Origin: Clarkia xantiana subsp. parviflora
Taxonomy: Eukaryota > Streptophyta > Magnoliopsida > Myrtales > Onagraceae
Reading direction: 5' to 3'
Assembly: GCA_036873135.1 (NCBI GenBank)
Contig: JAPTYO010000015.1
Coordinates: 7,419,683 to 7,483,682, forward strand
DNA length: 64,000 nucleotides
Part shown: piece by piece, positions 11,724-23,526 of the stretch
Position numbering within the stretch: the stretch's first letter is position 1
Layout of the letters: each line of letters opens with the position of its first letter
Notes under the pieces: model-generated
The model's database searches: none
What the model was told of the DNA's origin: nothing
What the model saw: the letters and a program-made list of their open reading frames with translations, nothing else
Position numbers and translations under genes: made by a program

Positions 11724-12442
11724 TGATGGGTTTGATTACACCCGTCAGGCCCTTTAACAGGGAGGAAACGGCAAACAGGCCCACCAGGCCCAAAATGAAG
11801 GTCAAGACGACCTAGGAGAAGGGTCCCGACGAAGGGAGTCCCGACACGGTAAGGTCCCGACAGAGTCGGTCCCGACAGTGGAGCTGGAAGCTCCCGATGA
11901 GAAGCCTTTAAGTAGGCCCCGATGATGAATCCCTGAGAATGATTGGCCCTGTCACGATGACGAGGGGCCCCGAGCGGTGACACAACGAGATAACTCTGGA
12001 GTCCCCGACGGAAGTCGGGACTCAATTATCAGAGGATAAGGCCAAGATATGCGCGGCGTGGCCGAGATACGCGGAACGTGGTTAAGATACACGGAGCGTG
12101 GCCGAGATACGCGGGGCATGGCTGAGATACACGAGATCATGGCCTAGATAGGCGGGATCACGTCCGAGATATGCGGGATACGGGCTAACCACCCCCAACG
12201 GTTCATCAGGTACCTGAGGCATCTCTTCGCCTATAAAAGGGCAAGAGGTCACCTCAGATCACTTACGTTGAGTTGAATATACTTTGATATCTGTTACTTG
12301 CCAGTCAGACGAAGTACTCATTTAAGCATCGGAGAGGGATTCTGGGTCACCGCCCGGTCTATCCCCTCTTGCAGGATTGCGTGGAGCAAAGGAGCTAGGA
12401 TTGCCGTCAAAGTCCGTACCGGAGTTCCACCGTGATCCAACA
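11724..12442 (+). repeat. 3' LTR of Tat copy 1 (719 bp)
   Basis: Same length as the 5' LTR. Differences seen by eye include ttcgatt/tttgatt near the start, cgataat/caattat, gtgacc/gtggcc and ggctaag/ggctgag. It ends CCAACA, then the TSD ttgaa. Confidence 0.95.
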
Positions 12443-12447
12443 TTGAA

Positions 12448-14984
12448 CTCTCTACTACGATTCCGAAAAGTGGAGAGGACAACTACAGATGAATGTAGTA
12501 TTCTGTATGATTTTGACAATGAGAGACGAACGTAATAATTTGTTTCACCAAGCACGGGAGTAGGTTCTTTGATGATCTGAACGCATATGTGGTGATACAT
12601 TCAACCTTGGTAAAAGGGGGTTGAAGAAGACTTCAATTGCAACCAGGCAATGTTGCAGCTTAGTATCCTTTTGTATCCGCCTCGGTAGAAGCAAGGATGC
12701 AAAAGCTAAACGTTTCGGTAAAACGTGATGGTCTTCTCTCTTTTCATGGATGTTGGCGTAAAACCCGCATCAGATCTTCAGAATGAAAGGTCAACATGGA
12801 AAAGATGTATATGGTTGTCTGATATTGACATGACTCAATGATCTTGAGCCTAATCAAGTACAGTAACCACAACAGTAAAAGGGAAACCTTCTCGGCTCAC
12901 CATGTTGATAAAATGCGTCTCAAGCACGCCTCGTAGGTCATGTGTATGAAGCGGTAAAATGTTTTATACAGACACTTATCATTTGACGTGATTCACTCAT
13001 GAATTCACTCAGATGTGATGTTCAAGATGGCTTAAAGTTCTCGACTATCTATGCGACAATCATGGATCAAATACGCGATCTTCAGATCAAGAACCATACC
13101 ATTGTCATATTTCAATCATTGTTCGTTTTAATTACTAAATTTTGGTTATTTCGAGATTCGGAGTTATTGAATAAAGTAATTGTAGCTCGATTCGAAGCAC
13201 AATTTTCTTATCAATTTAACGGCCCGATGAAAGGGGACGATCCGTAACGAAAAAAAAATTCAAACCCACGAGTTTGGAACCAAATTTTCGGCCAGGTATT
13301 AGTGGTCGAATAAAACGAAACGATTCACGTACTCCATCATCTCAGTCGGGACAACTGAACTGAACATACACATCGATTGCGTAGCTAGATCGAAAGGTTT
13401 AGTATTTATTAATTGTTAGTACTCCATTGAATGAAATAATCTGTAATGTTGATCATGTGCGAAACCGATTGGATTAAATTGAATTAAATTCAGAAATGAA
13501 ATGATTTAACCAAGGGTTAAAACTGGAGTAAATTGCGCCTCGCGCAAGTGGACCTCGATAGACGGAACACATCATTTCAAAATATGAATTTAATGATGAA
13601 GTGTATGAATGATGAAGTGCTGAATTTCCGTTTGCATTCCTTCGGAAATAACTTATTGATAACATTTACAACGGTACGAAGTATGCTTGGAAAGCCACCA
13701 CGACCCTGTAAAAGTATCAACTGATGCATAAGGTGAAAACCTAAGATGCTCAGTTCAGAGATGGGATAAAATATCTGAGATAAGTCGGCAAACGAAGAAG
13801 GATGAAGTCGGTTAAATGATTTTCCTTCCAAACGCCTTGAACGAAAAGTCAGGCTAAACATTCAAATCAAATGACGCACACTTCAATAGACACAGTTCAG
13901 AAACATAATGTTAGAGTCAATCTATCAAGCGTTCCCAATGTGATGAAAGAATATGACTCACATATATGTAAACAGTGTTCCAATGAATCGGTAAGACACG
14001 CCGCCATTAGAATCTAAAAGATGATGATGAGTTAAATCATATCATCATGCGACATTAAAATGCGCACGGAACACATATTTAGGACCAGAGTTCGATTCCT
14101 ACTCTTAGAAAATACATGTTTAAAGCTTGAGGTAAAATGGTGTCGTGGTCGAACATGAGACATTACATACTTGAGGACGAATTTTCCAATGCATGGACAG
14201 TTTCAAATAATATAGTCTTGATCAAAACCAGAGCAGGATATTACTGACAATCAAGTCCCACTTAATTCGAGAGGGAGAGATTTGAACCGGCAACTAAAGT
14301 GAATGACATGGTAAATGATAATGGAAATATTTTCATAGTAAATCCAGTGGGAGGAATAAACCCTACCACATGAGATAACTGTTGCCGCAGAGACGAATCA
14401 AGTAGAACCTAATATTCAAATTGTTAAACCAGGAATGCCGCAACTATCTAAACTACCCATAGTTTCCAGTGGGAGTTACCCATTGTTTCCAGTGGGAGTG
14501 ATCCGACCAAACTTGGTTCCAGATCCTAGTGATCAAGGAATTCATCTCGGAAGTGAAACCCCGAGACCGAGAGGTTGTCAAAGGAAAGTTGATGGTCAAG
14601 GTTCAAGCACTGCTCTTGTTCCCGATAGAAGCGATGCTCTGATAAGAAGCATTGTTCTGAGTGGAGAATGGTTCCCAATGAAAGTGATGCTCCGAAAAGA
14701 GGCATTATTCCGAGTGGGAGAAACATTCAGACTCAAAATGGGATAAACAAGCCTAGACGAAAGTCAAAGGCATCGAACTTCTCCAAGAAGTATCCCATCG
14801 AGAAAGGTGAAAGCCTCACTCAAACTGTTGGCAAGCATTGGAAAGACCTCAAGTGGAGAAATGGAGGAAAATAATAAATGAGAGAGATCGCCTAAATGAA
14901 AGCCATTATAGTCTATAGTTGATTTACCTGCTAATCACAGGGGCACAGGGATAAGGTGAGTCCTGAAGAAGGCACCACTGATGG
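12448..14984. other. Degenerate sequence, probably old retroelement
   Basis: No exon or intact ORF is convincing. The motif ccagtgggag or gagtgggag recurs at about 14348, 14463, 14488 and 14708; AGTGGGAG resembles copia polypurine tracts but here appears in degenerate repeats. It precedes the copia RT remnant on the same strand, so it may be the decayed upstream part of that element. This is inference. Confidence 0.4.
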
Positions 14985-16342
14985 AAAAGGTCGAATAAAC
15001 CGATTGTGAAAGGACTTACCCAATTTTACGGAGTGGACTTTGACAAGACAAACTCGATGACTGTACGTAAAACCACGGTTAGGGCCATTTATGGTCCTGA
15101 TCGCAAGTCTCAATTTCAAGATGCGCCAAATGGATGTTAAGACCGCATTCCTCCACGGAAACCTGGAGGAATAGATCTACATGGAGCAAACGGAGGGTTT
15201 CATTACTCCTGGTAACGAACGTAAAGTTTGTAAACTCCAAAGGTCTATCTACAGTCTTAAACAGTCGTCGCGACAATGGTACCGCAGATTCCACGAGGAA
15301 ATCGTAGGAAACGGATTCGTGAATCTTCACGAGGATCTGTGCGTGTATTATAAGACCTCCGGGTCTAAGTATGTCATCTTAACCTTATACGTGAACGACA
15401 TACTCTTTACTGCAAACAACGAGAGTTTCATGAACAAGTCGAAGTCATGGTTAGCATCTGTATTTGAGATGAAAGACATGAGAGATGCCACGTATATCTT
15501 GGGCATTAAAATTGCTAGAGATCGGGCTACACAGAAATTGTGTCTATCTCAAGAAGCCTATATCAACAAGGTGTTGAAAAGGTTTAGATTACAGGATGCC
15601 AAACCTGTGGATACGCCGGTGGTGTTTGGGTGCGCACTGTGAAAACGTGACGGCCCCAAGAACCTGGCAGAGCGTGAACAGATGAAGGGTGCGGAGTATT
15701 TAAGCATGGTTGGTAGTTGATGTACGCCATGAAATGCACCCGTCCAGATATCTGTTACGTCGTGGGCCTAGTAGCACGTTTCCAATCAGATCCTGGCTAT
15801 CAACATTTAAAGGCTGTAAAACGAATAATTCGTTATCTGAAAGGTACTGCCGACAATGCGTTGTGCTATGAGGGCGGGAAGTTAGAATTGACTGGTTATA
15901 GTGACGCCAACCATGGTGGCGATCCGGATGATCATAAGTCCACCACAGGAGGAATGTTTCTCCTTGCTAATGCAAGAAGCAAACCTATGTCGCGTTGTCA
16001 ACGATGGAATCGGAATTCGTAGCCCTCTCTAAGAATGCACAGGAAGCAGTCTGGCTGAAAATGCTTCTTACTGCGCTGCTTGATGGTGATGTCGGAAGTA
16101 AACCTGTGAAGGTGTTCTCTGACAGTCAGGCAGCCATTGCGGCAGTAAAGAATCCGAAGTACCATAGTAGGACCAAACACATTGATTTGAAATATATTTA
16201 TGCTAAATCTATGGTAGAAGACAATATAATCACTATGAAATACTTGTCCACTGATAATATGATCGCGGACCCATTAACTAAACCACTACGCAGGGAGATA
16301 TTCGAAAAGCATGTAAAATTGCTTGGATTGCGTAGGGTTTAA
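14985..16342 (+). pseudogene. Ty1/copia pol remnant: reverse transcriptase and RNase H
   Basis: The translated frames read VDFDKT near 15035, then DVKTAFLHGNLEE followed by TAG at about 15170, then IYMEQTEGF and CKLQRSIYSLKQSSRQWY. This is the copia RT order. The catalytic box reads YVND instead of YVDD at about 15390, so the first aspartate is lost. Further parts are LSQEAYINKVLKRF, TRPDICYVVGLVARF, SDANHGGD (RNase H) and STMESEFVALS through HIDLKYIYA. The frame is broken by a stop at about 15640, a stop near 15717 and a frameshift at about 15990. Non-functional copia element, which would have copied RNA to cDNA. Confidence 0.92.
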
Positions 16343-17479
16343 AAGTGGCATGTATCTGTGATAACATTTTGATAATTGGAAGTTACATTTTTTTTAAACG
16401 AAAGAATTGCAATTGTGTTTATGTTCTATCGACGTCATAATGTTTTGATTACATCAAATTTTTGGTATATAACCTAAGTCGCAGGAGGACGCAATCCTCT
16501 GCCAAAACTATGTCGAATGTGGGCCTTACCTCGTCACACATGTACAGTCGTCTTGCGGTGGAGGGAGGCCTCTACTATGCAATGCTAGCTAAGAATCAGG
16601 GGGATAAACCTGATTACGCAGAACGATCATCTAGGTATCGAAGTAACTCGACATGGTCTTTGTTTTGCAGATCGCCGTGATGAACTTAGTTCGTCATTAT
16701 TCCACATTCTGGGCCACGATGAGAATATGTGATAGCAAGATTGACATATCCCATTCCTGTTGACCCAAAAGGTTTAGGTATGCTATCAACGCGTGCTTCA
16801 CACTACGTGTGCCACATTCGACTACGGGGTCACAACTCGGTTGTGCTAGGAAAGAATCCTCGTGATTCTGGCGGGTGCAAACTTCTTCACATCGAGCGTG
16901 TGATTGATCCCGGGAGCCTTATGAAGAGGCACCCGAAGTATCCACATGGACTCAGAACTCAAACCTAAGGTCAGGCTCAATGCTCGCTTCCCCGCGTACG
17001 AGCGTAGTGCTGAACAAAAAAGACCAGTGACCACGTCTTTGGAAACCGGTTGGGTTTGACAAAGGGTATGAGCGATGGGGATGGTCAAGTTCACCTGTAA
17101 TTCACCGACTCTTGAATTCACCAGGTGGCTACCAACCGGATATTAGTTGAAGGTTGTGAATACTTGTACAGATGCCTTGGAGAAGTATTCCTATATGGAA
17201 ACTAGGCAATTGGAGAATTATCAGTTGACCTAGGATACAACACGGCACTATATAAATGTTTTTTATAACAGGTTGATTGGAGTAATGGAATCAACGTTCC
17301 GCGGGCGCTACAACACTCCTAACAGATGAGTAGCACGATGCCCGTCGTGTCCGCCTGTCGCACGGCAAACCTTGTATGAACTGTTCGGAAGCAAGGACCA
17401 GATTGAAGGAGGGAAATGTTGATGCAGATTTGGACGACAATACATTAACAGGCACCCTCCCATTTCGGCGAGTGGGAGC
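16343..17479 (+). other. 3' noncoding region of the copia remnant
   Basis: No ORF with recognisable homology. It lies between the RNase H end (HVKLLGLRRV, stop) and a possible polypurine tract agtgggag at 17471-17478. Probably internal 3' sequence of the element. Confidence 0.5.
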
Positions 17480-18077
17480 TGTAAGCATATGGTGTTGGAC
17501 GTCGTAAATGGAAGCCTATTATATGTATAGTTTACCTAAGTTAACTGGGTAAATGTCACATTAGGAAATTGGGCCAGACCCAAAACCTAATTGACACGAG
17601 AGGCCCAAAATTGGGCCTCCCTATACTACATGGCCGACCGAAATAATGGAGGGGGTAAAGTGGACTTTTGTCCACTTTACTCCTCCTATAAATACATAGT
17701 GTTAGGGGATTTTTAGGGCTAATCCTTAATCCTTCATTGGAGTGTTGTAGAGAGAAAAACCCTCCTCCCCACACTAAGTTTCGGCCGAACCATATCTACA
17801 CCAAGGGTGTGCCAATTTGCCTTCGAGCAAACACTCCGGAGATCTGTCACCTTGCCAAGAATCGATTAGAGGCTTTGCAGTGGAGATTATACCACGTAGG
17901 GCTTCCTTCACAAGAACCCCTACGGGTGCCGACCGGAGGATCGTGAACTCCCTCCTGCAAGGATCTCAGGACTACAGACGACTAGTGAGTTATGTGCGAA
18001 TCTTCCGCTGTGTAATTCTGATTACTAGCATGTACCATGGTTTAGTTTCCGTAGTGATTACTCCCCTTAATCTAACA
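17480..18077 (+). repeat. Possible 3' LTR of the copia remnant
   Basis: Begins TGTAAGC just after an AGTGGGAG polypurine tract and may end at TCTAACA. It contains a TATA-like tataaata at about 17690 and cattggagtgttgtagagag, which look like an LTR promoter and R region. No matching 5' LTR exists in the window, so the ends are tentative. Confidence 0.45.
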
Positions 18078-18116
18078 CATATATCGCCCGGCCCAGACCA
18101 GGAATTCGCTCCGTCA

Positions 18117-19681
18117 TCAACAAATGTTGAGCAGAAGATTGTCCTGTAGAGGTGGGCCACCGTGGCCCATTCCAGGCAGAATGATCCCAGTCCTCCGAAA
18201 ATCCTCAATCGAGTCAAACAGAAGGGTAATGTCGTTGGATTGGAAGAATGAGACTGGCGATGAGGGCATCATGGATACCTCCTCCACAACCCGTCTTCTT
18301 GGAACCTCTGGAATATGTGAGACAGCAAAGGGTTCCTCAAAAGGCGGATACGCCGTTTCCAATGCCGGTGTAGGGTTCTGAGCAGCGTAGTGATATTGTG
18401 GAGTAGCCCACAAGTAATTCCAATGTTGATATAAAGGAACAAAACATTGAGCGGGAAAGGTGCATGCGCCTGTGGAATGTTCTGTTGCGGAATAAAGGGA
18501 GGAGGAGGGAATTCCGTCGGCCTTGTCGGAGGGAAATGAGGCGGATGTGTCCACAAAAAACCAGGTGCCAAATTAGTAGAAGAGAGGAAAGGTGGTGGAA
18601 AGGCTCCAGGAGGATAGGAGGAGATAGGTTGAGCATACACCAGGCCATTCTCAAGAGTAGTGTCATCAGAGGGGCCATGAGAAGAGGTTGCAGCAGCTGG
18701 AGTAGGTGCATGAGTGGTCCCAGTACTCATAGGAGGAGCAGGGCCTGCATGCCGATTCCTAGGAACTCTCTGACCACCTCTATTTGGCGTGTTGAAATTA
18801 GGGTTTGCCGTTAGTGGGATCCAATTTGTCAAAACCCCAGAGCCACGATTACCAAATGTGAACAAGTCATGAGATGATGAGGCCACTTGAGTAACCCTAG
18901 GCTCCTCAGCCACCCTAGCCAATCTAGCCGTAAGATCATTCAAAACAATCGATCCCGGAGCTCTGGATTCCTCAAGATTGTGACCAAAGCGGCGGCACGG
19001 CAGACCCAAATGATAGGAAATCAAAATCTCATGGGCGCGGGTACCATAAAAAAGCCCAACCGAAGGCAGAACTGGCTCCAATAAATTCATTCGAACCCTA
19101 ACTCCCGGAAACACAGTGATTCAGGTATGATCTGAGGTGACCTCAGTTTGAATGATTGTCCCCACCTGGGCTGCGATCAACGCAATATTCTCATCTGTCA
19201 TCAACGCCATGGGGATACCCCTTAGTTCAATCTATGACTCCACAGCCGTGAAGTCAGCTTCTGTGCTAGGCATCACAGGATCAGGTCTCCAGAGATGAAG
19301 AATCATGCCCTGGACATTGAAGGCACCATTTTGGAGGACTTCAAGAGCCTGAGCCTGAGAGGTGAATATAAACAGCCAAATACCATACTCACGACGAATA
19401 ACCTTCGGGGCATCATCAATCCTCCAATTAGCCTCCACAAAACGCCGCACCACGTCCTCCCTAACTCTTCGTTGTGAGAGAAATCGGCCAAAGAGGACCC
19501 TATTCAATACCTCCATTGATTTAAAGCTTGACGAGGTAGGTAGGATCTTATGAGCTGCTAGAGAGACAAATAAACGCTTGAAGATGGGGACTGAGTGATG
19601 AAGTCTGTGAATTCTGAAGCTCTCTTTAATTGAAGTAGAAGATGAACAATCCATAACAAATTGTAGGTAATGATTACTCAA
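18117..19681 (-). pseudogene. DUF4283-type (zinc-knuckle, retroelement-associated) protein, broken
   Basis: Reading down from 19681, the frame gives an N-terminal DUF4283-like part (RVLFGRFLSQRRVREDVV, then EYGIWLFIFTSQAQALEVLQ, FNVQGMILHLWRPD). A TAG follows at about 19232, then IELRGIPMALMTDENIALIA, a TGA at about 19115, and FPGVRVRMN continuing in the same frame. A degenerate knuckle region reads YHLGLPCRRFGH. A long proline-rich tail follows and shifts frame at about 18450. DUF4283 proteins are typically ORF1-like products of plant LINEs or domesticated relatives, so this is probably a LINE ORF1 relic. No reverse transcriptase was seen beside it. Confidence 0.7.
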
Positions 19682-20549
19682 GGCTAGGCTTTACAATTCG
19701 GCCAAGCAATCCAGGCATGCATACAATAAAAGAGAACCACGTTAGCAGGAGCGAAGATAGGCTAGCACAATAAACGAAGAAACCCCTGGAAAAGAGAACG
19801 GATGAAGGTGAAGAGGCAGCCGGAATTTCGAAACCCTAGGAAGAGAGGGAAGGCTAAAGTGAGAGAAACCCTTCGCTGTTACTGCGGTCGTGCAAAATAG
19901 ATAATTTCTACATTTTATTTATTTATTTTAGACGGAATTTCACATGTGTGTGACACGTAATGTCTAAATTCACAGACAATTATAAATAAAAGAAGTACGT
20001 TGTAAGTTGAAGAATACTTCAATATTAACTTTACTAGTTAAAATATGATTCAATGTGCATTTTGCTAGTTGTCATCAGACATAAGGCAATATTTTTTAAA
20101 AATGACACCACTAATTAATTAAGGGTAACAAAATATGAATTGTCCATATTCAAGGGAGAAGTACACTTAGTTTTCGAATTGGTCCAGGTAGAAAGATATA
20201 GATTCAGAGTTCTATTACAAAATATAAAAATGTCTAAAATTTGTTATACACATATAGCGGAAGACGAAAGAATATAAACCTAGGTAAGCTGTATTAGGAA
20301 ATAAATATAGTAGGAAAATATATTTTATTATATACTGATTAATTTATATTAAGAATATATATATATATATATATATATATTCTAAATATCTTGGAAAATA
20401 TATTATGAATATCTTTCTAGATATTTTTACAATATGTTATTTTAGTATCCTAATAATATACACATGAATTTTCTTGAAAATTTCGTGACTTGGCATATTT
20501 AATAATTTTCTCTTTTAGCACATCCTGTGTTACGATTCTAAAATCCTTA
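19682..20549. other. AT-rich intergenic region
   Basis: The 5' flank of the DUF4283 relic. A microsatellite (AT)n occupies about 20354-20381. No gene seen. Confidence 0.5.
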
Positions 20550-21215
20550 GAGCATCCACAGTGGTATTACGTAAGGATAACGTAAGCGTGGGTCCTACAT
20601 GTTTATTTAAGTAAAGCAAAGAAAACTCTCTAAAGTGGTTTTACATAGCATTCCTTAAAGATGAGACCCACACGTAAATTTGTGTTTTTACATAAAACAT
20701 TTCTTAAATACAAGGAATGCTTTATGTTGACACGTCATCTCATAAATTAACTATCCCGTTTTTTTTTTCCAAACCCACTTTTTTATTCCATTCGTTCCGC
20801 TGAATTTTCCTCCAAACCCACAATTATTAAGCAACATTGTATATATCTTCTGTATGATCAAAGGAAACACATGTGTCTATGTTTTAACAAAAAAAAAACA
20901 AATTAAGATGTCAATCACGAATTTTAGAGACGATTCCTTAATGAATTAAGTGATGAATGAGAGAAGAATCGATGAGGCTTCTGCTTGATATTCGTATGTT
21001 TAAGCAATGACGCAATTATACATAGAAATATTAACTACTTTTTAAATTGGTTGTTAAAATTTAATAATAAAATATATTTAAGCAAAATGGTTAAGTAAAA
21101 CTATTGTGGACCTACTATTATGTAAACATTACAAAATTTTATGTATTTCACCACACATAAAAAGCCTACGTAGCATTTTTAAGAAAATCAATTTAACTAA
21201 TACCACTGGATGCTC
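20550..21215. mobile_element. Harbinger/Tourist-like MITE with TTA target duplication
   Basis: The left end gagcatccacagtggtatta and the inverted right end (reverse complement gagcatccagtggtatta) form terminal inverted repeats. The element is flanked by tta at 20547-20549 and 21216-21218. TTA/TAA duplications and short TIRs are typical of PIF/Harbinger-derived MITEs. At 666 bp with no ORF it is non-autonomous. Confidence 0.75.
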
Positions 21216-21487
21216 TTACATTAAGAAAAAATCAAGTGTTTTCACTAACTTAATAAAGTTAAACTATAATAAGTACTAAATAAACTTTGTTTGAGACAAA
21301 CTTCGAGGAAGTAAATCTGTCATTTTGCCTTCTTTAGTTTCTCATTGATGTGAATTCGAACATCACGTGCCAGTTGCCAGGGGCAAAACGTGGTGAAGCC
21401 GAGCCACCGAATAAAATCTCATTTTACATACAAAACAAACGAAGCTAACTAGAACGATCAGTAAAGTTGAGCTAGCTTTATATACAT

Positions 21488-22064
21488 AAATAACCTATGA
21501 AAAGTCTGAATAATGACTCATGTTAACCTTTCAGGTATGAAGTTTCAAAAATTACTATGGAGGGTTTAAAGTTTCAATTTTAGTAAAATTTGGTTTTTCA
21601 TCCATTTTTAGAGTTAATTTTAACAGAATAATGTGAAATGACATTTTTGCCCCTTTTAATATTTTGTTTTATTTAATACCTTATTTGAGAAATTGTGAAA
21701 TGGCAAAGTTACCCCTGAAGTCAAATTAAAACAACCATGGCCACCGTCACCCCGGCTCCGGCGACCACCACACAACTCCGGCGGCATATATTTTTTTTTT
21801 TTGCTTTAGAGCATTTTCTTCTTTTCATTTCAAGCATGTAAGGGGCACACTTTGATAGATGGGCATTTTTTTAGATTTAATTTTATTTCCGGTCACATGC
21901 CAAACACGTGACCAAATTCCGTTACTTTTAACAGCAAAAATTGACGGAGACCTCTTATATCAACAAAACTGAAACCTCAGACCCTCCATATTAATTTTGA
22001 AACTTCAGACCTCAACAGTTAACCTGAGTCATTATTCAGACTTTTCATATGTTATTGAACCTAT
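21488..22064. mobile_element. Non-autonomous Mutator-like TIR element, diverged copy
   Basis: The left end has cctatgaaaagtctgaataatgac and the right end its inverted counterpart gtcattattcagacttttcata, with further inverted homology inward (catgttaacc and ggttaac). It shares inner sequence with the element at 22161-23141, including the palindromic ggtcacatg...gtgacc block, in the opposite orientation. The exact ends and TSD are unclear. Confidence 0.65.
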
Positions 22065-22160
22065 TTTTTTATATAATAAGTACAATTAGCAAGCTTTATA
22101 TATATATATTTTTTATATATAAAGTACAGTTAGCAATGTATCCAACCCGGTTAAATTTGA

Positions 22161-23141
22161 GGGTTAAGAACCTATGAAAGGTCTGAACTATCACCCATGT
22201 TAACGGGAGAGGTCTGAAATTTAAAAAGTTAATAACGGAGGTCTGAAATTTCAGTTTTGATGATAACAACGGTCTCCGTTAGTTTTTTCCGTTAAAACTA
22301 ACGGAAGTTGGTCACATGCTTGACATGTGACCGGAAATAAAATAAATTTCCAAAAATGCCCTTCTATCAAGTGTGCCCCTCACATGCTTGAAGTGAAAAG
22401 ACCAAAATGCCCTTGAAGCCACCACGGCTCCACCAACCCAGCTCCGGCGACCACCAACCGTACTCTGGCGACCACCAATCGTACTCTGGCGACCACCAAC
22501 CGTACTCCGGTGACCACCAACCGTACTCCGGCGACCACCACCAAGGCTCATTGGGCCCAAATCGGAGCCACCGGCCCCGATTGGGCTCCGATCGGAGCTC
22601 TGTGGCCCCGACCAGAGCCACGGAGCTCCAGATTCGGAGCTTTGTGGCTCCGGCCGGGGCCACAGAGCTCCGATCTGGAGCTCTATGGCCCCGATCGGAG
22701 CTCTGTGGCTCTGGTCGGGGCCACAGAGCTCCAGATCGGAGCTTTTTTGGCTCCGATCGGAGTTTTTTTTCTTCTGAGGTGGTGGCCGGAGTCGGGTCGC
22801 CGGAGCCGAGGTGGTGGTCGTCGGAGTCGGGTGGTGGTGGCCGGAGTCGGGTGGCGGTGGCCGGAGTCGGGTGGCGGTGGACGGAGTTGGGTGGTTTTAA
22901 TTTGACTTTAGGGGTAAAATTGTCATTTCACATTTCCTTAAATAAGATATTAAATAAAACAAAATATTAAAGGGTCAAAAATGTCATTTCACAAAATTCT
23001 GTTAAATTTAACTCTAAAAATGGACGGAAAACCTCAAATCAACAAAATTGAAATTTCAGACCTCCGTTATTAACTTTTTAAATTTCAGACCTCTCCCGTT
23101 AACATGGGTGATAGTTCAGACCTTTCATAGGTTGTTAACCC
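22161..23141. mobile_element. Non-autonomous Mutator-like element (long TIRs, 9-bp TSD)
   Basis: Flanked by the exact 9-bp duplication taaatttga at 22152-22160 and 23142-23150. The terminal inverted repeats are over 100 bp long: the left starts gggttaagaacctatgaaag and the right (inverted) gggttaacaacctatgaaag. 9-bp duplications with long TIRs are the Mutator signature. The middle (about 22430-22890) is GC-rich and repetitive (ctccggcgaccacc, ggagctctgtggcccc, ggtggccggagtcggg), unlike the AT-rich ends. Reading frames through it are repeat artefacts. No transposase is present. Confidence 0.88.
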
Positions 23142-23526
23142 TAAATTTGAAGTAGCAATTTGTTAATTAACCCTATCTTTCATTTGTACCACATTTTAGT
23201 TGGTATATTTTCTCTTTCTAGTTGATCAAGGAGAGAACATCTTAACCTCAGTTCATTCAAAATTGACAAAAGTTGGATGGAGAGTTTGACTGCTAGCACT
23301 TGAAGCAACTATATTCAAAGGATGATGAATCTTGATGGCCAAGGAAAAACAAAAATAAACCAACACAACTAGTAGACAAAAAAACATGCCATCAACCATC
23401 TTCATCAAAACCTGTCATTTATGACAATTTTGGTTACATAGAAAATGGAAGAGCTACATATTGTAGCTAAACATATGGAACGCCAATTTCTCTTAAATGT
23501 CAATCCAACCATAAACAACACTAGAT
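23142..23526. other. 3' flank of the RING gene
   Basis: AT-rich sequence between the Mutator-like element and the stop codon of the RING gene. It probably contains the gene's 3' UTR. No other gene seen. Confidence 0.5.

Larger units (their letters stand above)
4327..12447 (+). mobile_element. Tat-group Ty3/gypsy LTR retrotransposon, copy 1 (complete, with 5-bp TSD)
   Basis: The element spans 4332-12442 and is flanked by the target duplication ttgaa at 4327-4331 and 12443-12447. The 719-bp LTRs start TGATGGG and end CCAACA. They differ at only about five positions by eye, so the insertion is young. A primer-binding site follows the 5' LTR and a polypurine tract precedes the 3' LTR. Internal order is gag, protease, RT, RNase H, a second RNase H, integrase, a noncoding tandem-repeat array and a remnant of an antisense gene. 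The second RNase H and the long 3' noncoding region with an antisense gene are established traits of the plant Tat lineage. No chromodomain was seen. Confidence 0.95.

Noticed and set aside
12999..13861. Short ORFs on both strands
   Set aside because: No domain, no splice structure and no codon preference. The region looks like decayed transposon sequence.
22312..22970. Several overlapping repetitive ORFs on both strands
   Set aside because: They arise from short GC-rich repeats inside the Mutator-like element. The translations are simple periodic peptides with no domain.
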